Counted from the first letter of the stretch, positions 8,123 through 17,170 are shown. The stretch: DNA of 53,926 bases from Clostridia bacterium (GCA_017620205.1 JAFZQX010000012.1:1-53926), one strand, 5' to 3'. The notes: generated from the sequence alone by a model not told the origin. A program made the numbers and translations.

Positions 8123-8162
8123 GGCTTTTTTTCAAAAAAAATGATTTTTTTGAAAAAAAGCC
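8123..8162 (-). terminator. Terminator of the pot operon
   Basis: A perfect 18-bp inverted repeat (8123-8140 with 8145-8162): GGC, seven T, C, seven A, then the mirror image around a four-base ATGA loop. It lies nine bases past the potA stop. The arms are A/T-rich and no separate T tract follows. Confidence 0.7.
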
Positions 8163-8171
8163 GTAAACAGC

Positions 8172-9245
8172 CTATTCTTGTGTAAAACTATCGCCTTCCG
8201 ATTTTCTCATTATGTGAATATCATTGGGATAAATGTTTATTCCGACGGTATCTCCCACGTTTTCGGAAACAGTGCTTTGCACAAGCCAGTTAATATCCCC
8301 CTGTTGGACCGTCATTTCATAGTGTACGCCTTTAAAGAAGACGGAGGTAACGGTTCCGCGGAGCATACCGTCATCGGGTGGAACAAGCTTAATATCCTCG
8401 GGGCGTATTACAACGTCAACTTCTTCGTTTTTGCCGAAACCGCTGTCAACGCATATAAACTCTCTGCCCGCGAATTGTGCTTTGAAATCTTCAAGCATCG
8501 TGCCGTCTATTATGTTGCTCTCACCTATAAATCTTGCTACAAAGCGGTTTTTGGGTTCATTATATATATCTACGGGCGTGCCCGCCTGCTGGATTCTGCC
8601 TTCGTTCATAACAACAATCGTATCGCTCATTGTAAGCGCTTCTTCCTGGTCATGCGTAACGTAAACGAAAGTAATACCCAAAGAGCGCTGAAGCTTTTTA
8701 AGCTCATGCTGCATTTCCTGCCTGAGTTTTAAATCAAGTGCGCCGAGAGGCTCGTCAAATAAAAGCATTTCGGGTTCGCAAACAATAGCGCGCGCAATGG
8801 CAATACGCTGCTGCTGACCGCCCGAGAGAGAGTCGGGCTTTCTTTTTTCAAAACCGGAAAGGTTTACAAGATCGAGCGCCCAAGTAACTTTTTTGCGTAT
8901 TTCAGCTTCGGGAAGCTTTTTTATTCGCAGACCGAACGCTATATTTTCAAAAATATTCATGTGCGGGAAGAGGGAATACTTCTGAAAAACAGTGTTAAAG
9001 TTTCTTTTGTTCGGCGGTATGTCCTGAATATCCTCGCCGTGATAGAGGACCTGACCGCTGTCCGGCTTTTCAAAGCCGCCTATTATACGCAGAGTTGTTG
9101 TTTTACCGCATCCGGAGGGTCCGAGTAATGTCAAAAACTCATTCTTTTTTATATGAAGATTAAAATTCAGCAAAACATCGGTATCGCCGAAAGTTTTTGA
9201 TATATCTATTAAATCTATAATATTATTTGCGTTTACTTCGCTCAA
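8172..9245 (-). CDS. potA: Spermidine/putrescine ABC transporter ATP-binding protein
   Basis: A 357-residue cytoplasmic ATPase that powers polyamine import. Walker [10 protein letters not shown] (about 38-46), signature [14 protein letters not shown], Walker [13 protein letters not shown] and switch histidine VTHDQEEA are all present. A C-terminal TOBE-type regulatory domain follows ([10 protein letters not shown] onwards). The start is a TTG at 9245, five bases after GGAGGTG. It is the last gene of its operon, after potD; in many Firmicutes potA comes before potB, so this order is unusual. Confidence 0.93.
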   Translation of the reverse strand: MSEVNANNIIDLIDISKTFGDTDVLLNFNLHIKKNEFLTLLGPSGCGKTTTLRIIGGFEKPDSGQVLYHGEDIQDIPPNKRNFNTVFQKYSLFPHMNIFENIAFGLRIKKLPEAEIRKKVTWALDLVNLSGFEKRKPDSLSGGQQQRIAIARAIVCEPEMLLFDEPLGALDLKLRQEMQHELKKLQRSLGITFVYVTHDQEEALTMSDTIVVMNEGRIQQAGTPVDIYNEPKNRFVARFIGESNIIDGTMLEDFKAQFAGREFICVDSGFGKNEEVDVVIRPEDIKLVPPDDGMLRGTVTSVFFKGVHYEMTVQQGDINWLVQSTVSENVGDTVGINIYPNDIHIMRKSEGDSFTQE

Positions 9246-9281
9246 TTTGGCACCTCCGGAATAAAGATTCGGTTATTGGTA

Positions 9282-10322
9282 TTATTCTGCAATAGAAGCT
9301 GTATAATCGTTCCATATTTCTGAACGGAGCTTTTCTTTTGAGCCGAGGTAGTTATATACATCAGCCGCTTTTAAAACGTCCTCGCCGGGATACTGGAACG
9401 AATTGCGTCTTTCTGCATCGAGCTGTTCGTATGCGCCCGTGTGCGGTGTTGAGTAGTTAATTTCTTCAACGTTTTTAAGAGCCGTATCCGTTTCGCACAT
9501 AAAGTTTATAAAGAGCTCCGCTTCCTTTTTGTGTTTTGCGTTTTTTGGTATTACCATAGCGTCAACAAAATAGTTTGTGCCGTCTTCGGGGATGGCAAAA
9601 GCGAGATTTTCGTTTTCGCTTATACATCTTGCGGCGTCACCGGAATACATAACTGCTAAAGGCGCGTCGCCCTCAACCATCATATCCATTCCTTCGTCGC
9701 CTACAATGCCGAAATAGTTGTCTTTGTGCTCTAGAAGCTTGTTTTCTGCTTCTTTTAATTCGTTTTCGTCCGTACTGTTCATTGAATAGCCGAGGCTTTT
9801 TAAAGCGATTCCGAGCGTGTCGCGTGAATCGTCTTTCATAAGAACCTGGTTTTTGTATTTGGGGTCAAACAAGGTATTCCATGTAAATGTGTCTTCCTGC
9901 ACCTTTGTTGTGTCATATAAAATGCCGAGAACGCCCCACATATAGGGAACTGAGTATTCGTTTGTGGGGTCATAATCCCATGCTTTATACTTATCGTCGA
10001 TATAGGAATAGTTAGGAATGTTTTCAAAGTTAAGTTTTTCGAGCATATCTTCGTCGATAAGACGGCCGATCATGTAGTCCGAGGGGATTAAAACATCGTA
10101 GCAATCGTCACCGGGCTTGATTTTTGTATACATATCCTCATTTGTTTCAAATGTTTCGTATATAACTTTGATATCGGGATATTTCGCTTCAAAATCCGAT
10201 ATTACGCTTTCGTCTATATACTCGCCCCAGTTATATACATAGAGCTTTGTTTTGCTTGAACCGCATCCGGGAAGAATAAGAGCGAGCATCGCGATGCTCA
10301 GTAATAAAGCTATTTTTTTCAT
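9282..10322 (-). CDS. potD: Spermidine/putrescine-binding lipoprotein
   Basis: A 346-residue extracellular solute-binding protein. Residues 1-20 are a lipoprotein signal ending LPGC, with Cys20 as the lipid anchor. The mature start (KLYVYNWGEYIDESVISDFE) is the hallmark of the PotD/PotF family, and MYSGDAARC and the FINFMC segment fit the C-terminal lobe. It delivers polyamine to PotBC. It overlaps potC by four bases and is followed 36 bases later by potA. Confidence 0.93.
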   Translation of the reverse strand: MKKIALLLSIAMLALILPGCGSSKTKLYVYNWGEYIDESVISDFEAKYPDIKVIYETFETNEDMYTKIKPGDDCYDVLIPSDYMIGRLIDEDMLEKLNFENIPNYSYIDDKYKAWDYDPTNEYSVPYMWGVLGILYDTTKVQEDTFTWNTLFDPKYKNQVLMKDDSRDTLGIALKSLGYSMNSTDENELKEAENKLLEHKDNYFGIVGDEGMDMMVEGDAPLAVMYSGDAARCISENENLAFAIPEDGTNYFVDAMVIPKNAKHKKEAELFINFMCETDTALKNVEEINYSTPHTGAYEQLDAERRNSFQYPGEDVLKAADVYNYLGSKEKLRSEIWNDYTASIAE

Positions 10323-11095
10323 TGTACATTACTCCTTTTACTGTCTTTAAAATTCATTATAAGCAAAATTATAATAACCGCGCCGAACATAAGCGCCGAA
10401 AGCGCGTAGTTCGCGGGATTTATACCTACTTTTTTTGAGGAATTTACGAGAATCGAAATATTCTGTACTCCGTGTCCCGTGTTGAAAAAGCTTATTACAA
10501 AGTCGTCAATAGAGAGCGTAATGCTCATTAAAAAGCCTGATATAATGCCCGGCATAATTTCCGGGATCAAAATCCTCGTATAAGCTTTAAAAGGCGTAGC
10601 GCCGAGATCCAAGGCAGCTTCGTAAACGCTCATGTTAATTCCGTAAAGTTTCGGAAGTATAGCTAAAATAACATAAGGTATGCAAAACGTAATATGTGAT
10701 AAGAGAAGCGTTAAAAACCCGCGCTCTATTCTGAGAAACGCGAAAAGCAGCATAAGCGATACGCCCGTAACTATATCCGAGTTCATCATGGGCACATATG
10801 TTACGTCCAAAAGCGCTTTGCGTATTCTCGGACGGCATTTGTGAAGCGCTATAGCCGAAACCGTGCCTATAACGGTTGAGATAAGCGCCGCTATGAGAGC
10901 TACGGATACAGTAATCCAAAGCGCTTTCATCATAGTTGCGTTATGGAAAAGCTCATTGTACCACCTAAGCGAAAATCCGCCCCATTTCGCACGCGATTTG
11001 TTGTTGTTAAACGACAAAACAACGAGCGTTAAAATGGGCGCGTAAAGGAATAGAAGCACTAAATAAAAGTATAATCTTGAAAGTCTCTTTTTCAC
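10319..11095 (-). CDS. potC: Spermidine/putrescine ABC transporter permease PotC
   Basis: A 258-residue integral membrane protein with about six membrane segments, the first at residues 9-29. The EAA loop that contacts the ATPase reads EAALDLGATPFKAYTRILIP, close to consensus. It forms the membrane channel with PotB. The gene overlaps potB upstream and potD downstream by four bases each. Confidence 0.92.
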   Translation of the reverse strand: MKKRLSRLYFYLVLLFLYAPILTLVVLSFNNNKSRAKWGGFSLRWYNELFHNATMMKALWITVSVALIAALISTVIGTVSAIALHKCRPRIRKALLDVTYVPMMNSDIVTGVSLMLLFAFLRIERGFLTLLLSHITFCIPYVILAILPKLYGINMSVYEAALDLGATPFKAYTRILIPEIMPGIISGFLMSITLSIDDFVISFFNTGHGVQNISILVNSSKKVGINPANYALSALMFGAVIIILLIMNFKDSKRSNVQ

Positions 11096-11925
11096 AGCAG
11101 CGTCACCTCCGGTTCGTCGGTGAACTTATTTATAATTCTCATACAAAGAATGACGACAAACATAACGATTATGGATATTGCCGCGCCGAAGCCCCATTCT
11201 ATGCCGCTTGAAAATTGCTGTTCTATTATGTTGCCTATCAAGGGAACTTTTCCTCTGCCCAAATAATCCGATATTACAAACGTTGTAACGCCGGGTACAA
11301 ACACGAGCGTTATTCCGGACAAAATACCGGGCAGACTCAGGGGCAGTATAACTCTTTTAAAGCAGCCGTAAGAGCTGCTGCCGAGGTCATACGAAGCCTC
11401 TATTAAAGAATGCGGTATTTTGCTTATCGAAGTATATATCGGCAGTATCATATAAGGAAGCAAGTTGTAAACCATACCGAACACAACGGCTTTTTCATTG
11501 CCGAGGAAGCTGCGCGTATTGAAACCTGCCGCCTCTAAAAGCGAGTTTAAAACGCCTTTTTCGCTGAGTATTGTAAGCCATGCGTAAGTGCGCAGAATAA
11601 AGTTCATCCACATGGGCGCAAGCAGCAGTACAAGCAGCAGAGCCTTCTTTTTAAAAGCGTTTCCCGAAAGTATAAGCGCTACGGGATAGCCTGCAAAAAG
11701 GCAAATAACCGTTGCAAAGAGAGAAAGCTTTAAAGAACGGATTAAAACTTTAATGAAATTCGGTCTTATAAAAGACTTGAAGTTGTCAAAAGTAAAGTGC
11801 AGCACATTTCCGTCCGAAGTAGTAAACGCGTAATAGGCAATAAGGAACAAAGGTACTACTATTAAAAGTACCATCCAAAGCAAAAACGGAAATATAAGTG
11901 CAAATTTACCCAGTTTCTTTTTCAT
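11092..11925 (-). CDS. potB: Spermidine/putrescine ABC transporter permease PotB
   Basis: A 277-residue membrane protein with about six membrane segments. The EAA loop reads EASYDLGSSSYGCFKRVILP. The FILRTYAWLTIL segment is typical of PotB. It lies 13 bases after the regulator gene and overlaps potC by four bases, so all five genes are most likely one transcript. Confidence 0.92.
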   Translation of the reverse strand: MKKKLGKFALIFPFLLWMVLLIVVPLFLIAYYAFTTSDGNVLHFTFDNFKSFIRPNFIKVLIRSLKLSLFATVICLFAGYPVALILSGNAFKKKALLLVLLLAPMWMNFILRTYAWLTILSEKGVLNSLLEAAGFNTRSFLGNEKAVVFGMVYNLLPYMILPIYTSISKIPHSLIEASYDLGSSSYGCFKRVILPLSLPGILSGITLVFVPGVTTFVISDYLGRGKVPLIGNIIEQQFSSGIEWGFGAAISIIVMFVVILCMRIINKFTDEPEVTLL

Positions 11926-11938
11926 AGGTTTTCCTTTC

Positions 11939-12478
11939 TCAGAAAGTTGGTGGAGAAGAAACCCATATTACCGACGCAGGGCTCTTCGTATGGTTTATAA
12001 TATAATGAGGCGCTTTTGATTTGAAATAAAAGCTTTCGCCGCTTTTTATCTTTTGCTTGGTGTCGCCGAGTATTAATGTTACGCTGCCTTTTAAAACAAA
12101 GCCGAATTCTTCGCCTTCGTGCGCGGAGTGTTCTTCCGTTTTGCCGCCGGGCGAGATATCGGCGATTATGGGCTCGATTTCGTTTTTCTGTGCGTCCGCT
12201 ATGAGCCAGTGGATTTTATAGCCGTCTTCGGGGAAGTCAGCTATGGTTACGTCTTCTTTTTTATAAACAGTTTTCTCTTCCGCGAGATCGCTCCAGAACT
12301 CCGTAAAGTTTGTGCCGAGACACGATAAAATGTCTTCAAGAGTTGAAAGAGAGGGCGATGTCTGATCTGACTCAAGCTGCGATATAAAACCCTTTGTAAG
12401 GTCGCATCTGATGCCGAGCTCCGCCTGTGTTAAATTGTTTTTTAAACGCAGATTTTTGAGTTTTTCTCCGATTTTCAT
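11939..12478 (-). CDS. XRE-cupin transcriptional regulator of the pot operon
   Basis: A 179-residue regulator. Residues 5-60 form an XRE helix-turn-helix (LTQAELGIRCDLTKGFISQLESDQTSPS). Residues about 105-175 form a cupin_2 barrel (HSAHEGEEFGFVLKGSVTLILG, then HYIINHTKSPASVIWVSSPP). This architecture (PuuR-like) is common next to polyamine genes, and the cupin may sense a polyamine or related small molecule (inference). It is first in the operon, and a perfect inverted repeat lies in its promoter, which suggests autoregulation. Confidence 0.88.
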   Translation of the reverse strand: MKIGEKLKNLRLKNNLTQAELGIRCDLTKGFISQLESDQTSPSLSTLEDILSCLGTNFTEFWSDLAEEKTVYKKEDVTIADFPEDGYKIHWLIADAQKNEIEPIIADISPGGKTEEHSAHEGEEFGFVLKGSVTLILGDTKQKIKSGESFYFKSKAPHYIINHTKSPASVIWVSSPPTF

Positions 12479-12513
12479 AAAAATCTCCTTGAGAAATCAT
12501 TGTGGTTAGTTAA

Positions 12514-12534
12514 AATATACCGAAAGTTTACTTT
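12514..12534 (-). promoter_or_regulatory. Pot operon -10 element and probable operator
   Basis: On the minus strand TATATT (12514-12519) is a likely -10 element. Immediately upstream, AAAGT-TT-ACTTT (12523-12534) is a perfect 12-bp inverted repeat placed between the -10 and -35 positions, where a bound repressor would block RNA polymerase. No good -35 hexamer is visible. Confidence 0.5.
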
Positions 12535-12650
12535 TCCTAAACAAATGATATTAAAGCATAAATCGTGCTGTTTGTCAATAGTTTTGTCCATATTTGTTAA
12601 AATATTTTTTTGAAATAAAATATAAAAAACTATTTATTTTCTGCTTCCCG

Positions 12651-12661
12651 TGTGCTATAAT
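12651..12661 (+). promoter_or_regulatory. Extended -10 promoter of the plsC-like gene
   Basis: TGTGCTATAAT: a consensus -10 (12656-12661) with TG one base upstream. The -35 region is weak (TTTATT). It lies in the 238-base divergent gap with the pot regulator. Confidence 0.5.
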
Positions 12662-12716
12662 TTAAAGATAACGTATTTGTTTGTACAAAAGGAAGAAACG
12701 GAAGTGATTTTTTAAT

Positions 12717-13277
12717 ATGTTAAGACGTATGATAATTCCGCTTGCGAAAGGGCTTACAAAGCTTTTGTTCAGGGTAAAGGTTACGGGCATTGAAAAGCTG
12801 CCGGACGGCGGATATTTAATAGCGGCAAACCATCTGTCTTTCTGGGATCCGGTTTTTATAGGCGCGTATCTCAGTAAAAAGAAGATAACATTTCTCGCAA
12901 AAGACGAGCTTTTCAGGTTCAAACCTTTCGGCGCGCTAATAACTGCTCTCGGCGCGGTTCCCGTATCGCGCGGCGTAAGAGATGCGTCGGTAGTTAAAAA
13001 CAGCGTTGATATTTTAAAAGACAACAGCGTTGTCTGTCTTTTCCCCGAGGGCACAAGAATCAGAAACGGAAAAACGGCAAAACCCAAAAAGGGAGCTGTG
13101 CGTATGGCGTCTATGGCGGGCGTACCCATAGTTCCCGTGCATCTTAACGCAAACTATAAAATTTTCTCTAAAGTAATTATGACGGTGGGCGATCCCGTAA
13201 GCGTGCCGCAGAGCATGACAAATGACGAGATAGGCGAAAAGAGCATCGAATTAATGGATTTAATATACAGTTTATAG
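12717..13277 (+). CDS. plsC: 1-acyl-sn-glycerol-3-phosphate acyltransferase
   Basis: A 186-residue acyltransferase of the PlsC family, which adds the second acyl chain in phosphatidic acid synthesis at the membrane. The catalytic NHxxxxD motif is N38-H39...D44 (NHLSFWD). The phosphate-binding motif FPEGTR lies near residue 107, and GVPIVPVH is the last block. It is short but within the family range. It precedes ispH-rpsA by 13 bases, a conserved neighbourhood in Clostridia, often behind cmk. No cmk is present here. Confidence 0.88.
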   Translation: MLRRMIIPLAKGLTKLLFRVKVTGIEKLPDGGYLIAANHLSFWDPVFIGAYLSKKKITFLAKDELFRFKPFGALITALGAVPVSRGVRDASVVKNSVDILKDNSVVCLFPEGTRIRNGKTAKPKKGAVRMASMAGVPIVPVHLNANYKIFSKVIMTVGDPVSVPQSMTNDEIGEKSIELMDLIYSL

Positions 13278-13290
13278 AGAGGGTAATTAT

Positions 13291-15375
13291 ATGGGAATAA
13301 CAGTAGCGGAGAGCGCGGGCTTTTGTTTCGGCGTATCAAGAGCAGTAAAAATGGTTGAAGAGAAAACGAAGGACGGCAAGGTATATACTCTCGGTCCCGT
13401 AATACATAATAATTTTGAAACGCACCGCCTTCATGCGCTCGGTGCGGAGATACTCACGGATATAAACAATCTTTCCGAAAACGACAGGGTAATAATAAGA
13501 AGTCACGGCATTTCCGAAGAAGAGGAAAGCGCGCTTTGGGAACGCGGCGCAGAAGTGTTTGACGCAACCTGTCCGTTTGTAAAAAAAATACATAATATTG
13601 TAAAGGAACATACGGAAAACGGTTATACGGCGGTTATTGTAGGCGACAGCGGCCATCCCGAAGTACTCGGAATTGCGGGAAGGTGCATGGGAGAAGCGAT
13701 CTGCGTGTCTTCCGAGACGGAAGCGGAGGAGAAGCTTTCGGGCAAAGAACACCTTTGCGTTGTTGCACAGACTACCGCAAATAAAGAAAATTATAAAAAA
13801 ATAATAAAAATTATAAAAAACACTTGCAAAGACACTGTGTTTTTTGATACAATATGTGATGCTACCAGAAGGCGACAATCAGAAGCAGAAGAGCTTTCGA
13901 AGAAAAGCGATGTTATGATTGTCATAGGAGATCGGAACAGCAGAAACACCAATAAGCTTTTGGAGGTCTCAAAAAGGCACTGCGAAAACTCGTACCTTAT
14001 TGAAGACGCAACGGAGCTTTCGGGTATCAGTTGTTCCGGTGAGATTGGCGTAACAGCCGGTGCATCAACGCCGGACTGGATAATTAAGGAGGTTGTAAAG
14101 AAAATGGAAGAAAACATGGTAAAAACAGAGGGTAGTTTTGCGGAGGAACTTGAAAAATCACTTAAAACTTTAAACACGGGTGATGTTGTTTCCGGTACCG
14201 TAATCAGAGTAACACCTACCGAGGTGTATGTTGACCTTGGTTACAAGGCTGACGGCGTTATAAGCGAATCGGAGCTTTCCGATGACCCTACATTAAAGCC
14301 CGAAGACATTGTAAAGGTTGGCGATACTATCGAAGCCTTTGTTTATCGTGTAAGTGATGTTGAGGGAACGGTAGGCCTTTCGGTTAAAAAGCTTAAATCA
14401 ATCAAAGGCTGGGATGAAATTCAGAAAGCATTTGAAGAAAACAAAATTCTTCAGTGCAAGATTGTTGAAGTTGTTAACGGCGGCGTAATTGCCATCTCAA
14501 ACGGAAGCAGAATTTTTGTACCCGCTTCACAGGCAAGTGACAGATACGTTGCTGATTTAAATACACTTATCGGTAAAGAAGTACCGCTTAGAATCCGCGA
14601 TATAAACAAAGGCCGCAGAAAAATACTCGGCTCTGTAAGAGACGTTTTGTCAGAAATGAAAGAATCGCTTCTTAAAGAGTTCTGGGCTAAGATTGACGCA
14701 GGTCAAACAGAATTTACAGGTACGGTTAAAACGCTCACAAACTTCGGCGCTTTCGTAGATCTCGGCGGCATTGACGGTCTTATCCATATTTCAGAGCTTT
14801 CCTGGAATCATATTAAGCACCCGTCCGAAGTTTTAAAAGAAGGCGATACCGTTAGTGTTCGCATTCTCGAAGCTAACCGCGAAACAGGCAAAATTTCTCT
14901 CGGTTACAGAAAAGCTGAAGACAATCCTTGGGAAATCGCTAAGAGCAAAATAAAAGTAAACGATGTTATAAAGGCAAAAGTTGTAAGACTTGTTCCCTTT
15001 GGCGCGTTTGTTGAAATTATTCCCGGCGTTGACGGTCTTATCCATATTTCCCAGATCGCAAATAAGAGAATCGAAAAGCCCGCAGACGAGTTAACTGTAG
15101 GCGAAGAAGTTGAAGCGCTCGTTACAGATATCAACTGGGAAAACCAAAAGATAGCTTTGAGCATCCGCGCACTCCTTCCCGATGAAAAACCCGTCCAGGA
15201 AGAAGCAGCTCCGGCAGAAGAAGCTGAAGAAAACAAAATAGTAGCTTCAACCGATGATATGGACGCTCTTAAAGAAGAAGAGCCCGAAGCACCTGCAGAG
15301 GAAGCTCCCGCTGAAGAAGAGGCTCCGGCAGAGGAAGCACCTGCTGAAGAAGCAGACGCTCCCGAAGCTGAATAA
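13291..15375 (+). CDS. ispH: Bifunctional HMB-PP reductase (IspH) / ribosomal protein S1
   Basis: A 694-residue fusion. Residues 1 to about 280 are IspH, which makes IPP and DMAPP in the last step of the MEP isoprenoid pathway. Its three [4Fe-4S] cysteines are Cys12, Cys94 and Cys189 (GFCFGV, DATCPF, TICDAT). Residues from about 290 hold four S1 RNA-binding repeats; [20 protein letters not shown] is the clearest. The last 60 residues are an acidic Ala/Glu/Pro repeat tail. The fusion is known across Clostridia and links isoprenoid synthesis to translation, for reasons not established. There is no stop or start signal at the junction, so it is one protein. Confidence 0.95.
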   Translation: MGITVAESAGFCFGVSRAVKMVEEKTKDGKVYTLGPVIHNNFETHRLHALGAEILTDINNLSENDRVIIRSHGISEEEESALWERGAEVFDATCPFVKKIHNIVKEHTENGYTAVIVGDSGHPEVLGIAGRCMGEAICVSSETEAEEKLSGKEHLCVVAQTTANKENYKKIIKIIKNTCKDTVFFDTICDATRRRQSEAEELSKKSDVMIVIGDRNSRNTNKLLEVSKRHCENSYLIEDATELSGISCSGEIGVTAGASTPDWIIKEVVKKMEENMVKTEGSFAEELEKSLKTLNTGDVVSGTVIRVTPTEVYVDLGYKADGVISESELSDDPTLKPEDIVKVGDTIEAFVYRVSDVEGTVGLSVKKLKSIKGWDEIQKAFEENKILQCKIVEVVNGGVIAISNGSRIFVPASQASDRYVADLNTLIGKEVPLRIRDINKGRRKILGSVRDVLSEMKESLLKEFWAKIDAGQTEFTGTVKTLTNFGAFVDLGGIDGLIHISELSWNHIKHPSEVLKEGDTVSVRILEANRETGKISLGYRKAEDNPWEIAKSKIKVNDVIKAKVVRLVPFGAFVEIIPGVDGLIHISQIANKRIEKPADELTVGEEVEALVTDINWENQKIALSIRALLPDEKPVQEEAAPAEEAEENKIVASTDDMDALKEEEPEAPAEEAPAEEEAPAEEAPAEEADAPEAE

Positions 15376-15391
15376 TTTAATTTAAAAAACT

Positions 15392-15425
15392 GCCGCGGCA
15401 AAGCAACAGCTTGCCGCGGCTTTTT
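15392..15425 (+). terminator. Terminator of plsC-ispH
   Basis: GCCGCGGCAA (15392-15401) pairs with TTGCCGCGGC (15411-15420), then TTTTTCTTTT. Confidence 0.9.
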
Positions 15426-15447
15426 CTTTTAGTAATATAAATTTAAT

Positions 15448-15476
15448 ATGACAAATTAAAAAAGCTGTGATAAAAT
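15448..15476 (+). promoter_or_regulatory. Promoter of the NlpC/P60 gene
   Basis: ATGACA (15448-15453), 17 nt, TAAAAT (15471-15476), 24 bases before the chosen start. Confidence 0.55.
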
Positions 15477-15500
15477 GGAATTTACAGGGAGGTGCGGACT

Positions 15501-16196
15501 GTGAAAAAGATTTTATCTTTTGTTTTGGCGGCTTTGTTTGTGTTTATGTCAACCGCTGTATTTGCCGATGATATAAACGGCGTAGGTGAAATACACGCAA
15601 GTCAGTTAAACGTACGTTCTGCGCCCGATACAGGTTCGAAAATAATCGGAGAACTCAAAGACGGTGACAGCGTTGATATTATAACAAAAACTAATATAAC
15701 ATGGTATAAGATAAGATTTAACGGAGAAGAGGGCTTTGTTCACGCTGATTATGTTGAAGCTTCAAGACATGCGGTGGTTAAAACGGGCGTAAAAGAGCAA
15801 AGCGCGGAAGGCCAGGTAAAAGGACAGGCCGTGGTGGACGCCGCAAAAGAATTTTTGGGCGTTGATTACGTTTGGGGCGGCACATCTCCTTCGGGTTTTG
15901 ACTGCAGCGGTCTTGTATATTACATATATGTGAAAATGTTCGGCGTAAGCCTTTACCGCGTTGCGGCGGACCAGGCTAAAAACGGGGTAGAGGTAAATCC
16001 CGATTACTTAATGCCGGGCGACCTTGTCTTTTTCTGGAACAAGGAAAGATATTCGGAAATAAACCACGTTGGTATATATGTAGGCGACGGCAAATTTATC
16101 CATGCGCCTTCAACGGGCGACGTTGTTAAAATATCATCGCTTTCGGAGAACTATTTCAAAAAGACTTTCTATAAGGCGAGAAGAATATATGAATAA
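15501..16196 (+). CDS. Secreted SH3b-NlpC/P60 peptidoglycan hydrolase
   Basis: A 231-residue exported cell-wall hydrolase. A signal peptide covers residues 1-22 (ending AVFA). A bacterial SH3 domain (about 27-85; ASQLNVRSAPDTGSKIIGEL) binds the wall. The NlpC/P60 endopeptidase domain (about 105-231) has the triad Cys135 (FDCSGLVYY), His189 (INHVGIYVG) and His201 (FIHAP). Such enzymes cut between D-Glu and the diamino acid of the stem peptide. The GTG at 15501 is chosen because GGGAGGTG (15487-15494) lies six bases before it; an in-frame GTG at 15492 is inside that site. The next gene follows 12 bases later. Confidence 0.92.
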   Translation: MKKILSFVLAALFVFMSTAVFADDINGVGEIHASQLNVRSAPDTGSKIIGELKDGDSVDIITKTNITWYKIRFNGEEGFVHADYVEASRHAVVKTGVKEQSAEGQVKGQAVVDAAKEFLGVDYVWGGTSPSGFDCSGLVYYIYVKMFGVSLYRVAADQAKNGVEVNPDYLMPGDLVFFWNKERYSEINHVGIYVGDGKFIHAPSTGDVVKISSLSENYFKKTFYKARRIYE

Positions 16197-16208
16197 GGCG
16201 GCGCGTTT

Positions 16209-16988
16209 ATGAGTGTGTCATATCTTCTTGAAAGAATTAAAAACTGCGGCGCGCCTATAGCGGTAGATTTGGGCGAAGCCATATTAAACATTCCTTGCGA
16301 TGAAAAGAGAAACGAAAGAGTTAAAACGGTAATTGACGCGACCGCGAGCCGCGCTGCGGCTTTTTATATTGATATAAGTTTGTTTAACAATACTGCCGCG
16401 GAGCATGGTTTTCTTTATGATTCTTTAAGATATGCAAAGGAAAAGGGCGCATATATAATTCTTGATTTTAAAGCGCTTTCATATTCGGAAGAAGTAAAGA
16501 AGTGTATGGAAGACAGCGCCGCCTGCGATGCGGTGACGGCGTGTGCTTATCTTGGGGTAGAATACATACAGCCGCTTGTCTTTGCGGCAAACAAGTTTTC
16601 CAAAAGTGTGTTTCTTTATTTAAACACGGAGGACAGTTCCGGCTTTTCTGCATTTTCAGACTTAATACAGTTGCTGGCGGGTCAGGCCTTCGGCACGGCG
16701 AAATACAGTAATATCGGAGTGTTTCTCAAAAACGCGGATGATGCCGCAAAGGTGAGAGAAAAACTCCAAAATTGCATGATTATAACAAAGGCTTCAAAAA
16801 TAAGCTCCGATATAGTCGACTGCTTTGATGATGAAGGAAACGGCGCTTTGGCAATAGTAAGCCTTTTAAAGCAGGGCAAGGAATTTGATTTTGAAAATCT
16901 TTATGTAGATTCAAGACGCGCGGCGGAGAGAAATGTCCGCGCGATAAATAAAACGCTTTTCAGGAAAAGCACCGTAATACAAATATAA
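16209..16988 (+). CDS. OMP-decarboxylase-like protein, probably inactive
   Basis: A 259-residue protein whose blocks follow type 2 orotidine 5'-phosphate decarboxylase (PyrF) from end to end. The N-terminal IAVDLGEAILNIP matches VGLDT..-IP, YIILDFKALS matches the catalytic DIKRGD, DAVTACAYLGVEYIQPLV matches D-x-x-T-x-NPYLG, and SVFLYLNT matches LFVLLRTS. Key residues are lost: the first active-site Lys (YKV became YID), the second Asp of D-x-K-x-x-D (now Ser), the phosphate loop GxGAQGG and the SSRG arginine. The DxK lysine is kept. It probably no longer decarboxylates OMP; its role is unknown. It shares a transcript with the wall hydrolase. Confidence 0.7.
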   Translation: MSVSYLLERIKNCGAPIAVDLGEAILNIPCDEKRNERVKTVIDATASRAAAFYIDISLFNNTAAEHGFLYDSLRYAKEKGAYIILDFKALSYSEEVKKCMEDSAACDAVTACAYLGVEYIQPLVFAANKFSKSVFLYLNTEDSSGFSAFSDLIQLLAGQAFGTAKYSNIGVFLKNADDAAKVREKLQNCMIITKASKISSDIVDCFDDEGNGALAIVSLLKQGKEFDFENLYVDSRRAAERNVRAINKTLFRKSTVIQI

Positions 16989-16990
16989 AA

Positions 16991-17018
16991 AGCTGTTACA
17001 TTACGTAACAGCTTTTTT
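16991..17018 (+). terminator. Terminator after the decarboxylase-like gene
   Basis: AGCTGTTAC (16991-16999) pairs with GTAACAGCT (17005-17013), followed by T-rich sequence. Confidence 0.85.
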
Positions 17019-17019
17019 G

Positions 17020-17037
17020 TGTGCATTTTATCGAGCC
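17020..17037 (+). repeat. 18-bp direct repeat, copy 1
   Basis: TGTGCATTTTATCGAGCC, identical to copy 2 at 17209-17226. The two copies bracket 171 bases that hold the structured RNA candidate. Confidence 0.85.
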
Positions 17038-17062
17038 ACGGCAAAGAGAAAATAGTGCAGAA

Positions 17063-17170
17063 CGGACAAACGGATCCCGAAGCAGTATGTGTATACTGCA
17101 AGAGGTGACGTTTGTTCGAAGCAAAAAGGCTTATATTTAAGAAGGAACCTGCAAAACAGGTTCCTTTCTT
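17063..17170 (+). ncRNA. Orphan structured RNA candidate with its own terminator
   Basis: No open frame fits this stretch. A 10-bp outer stem (17063-17072 with 17109-17118, one G-U) encloses two 9-base strands (GATCCCGAA and AAGAGGTGA), which face each other as an internal loop, and a perfect 7-bp hairpin GCAGTAT-GTGT-ATACTGC (17082-17099). Twenty-three bases later a 10-bp hairpin AAGGAACCTG/CAGGTTCCTT (17142-17166) with T residues looks like a terminator. On the plus strand no gene follows (the next gene is converging), so a cis-acting riboswitch is unlikely and a small RNA is the simplest reading. It matches no RNA family I can name. The strand is inferred from the terminator. Confidence 0.45.

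Noticed and set aside
14904-15401. Long Ser/Ala-rich antisense frame under ispH-rpsA
   Set aside because: It is the mirror of the Ala/Glu repeat tail and S1 repeats, and the sense frame is unmistakable.
17063-17118. SRP RNA, 6S RNA or a known riboswitch
   Set aside because: No GGAA/GNAR-capped SRP helix or AGCAG/GGAAG core, no 6S-like long bubble, and no downstream gene in the right direction for a riboswitch.
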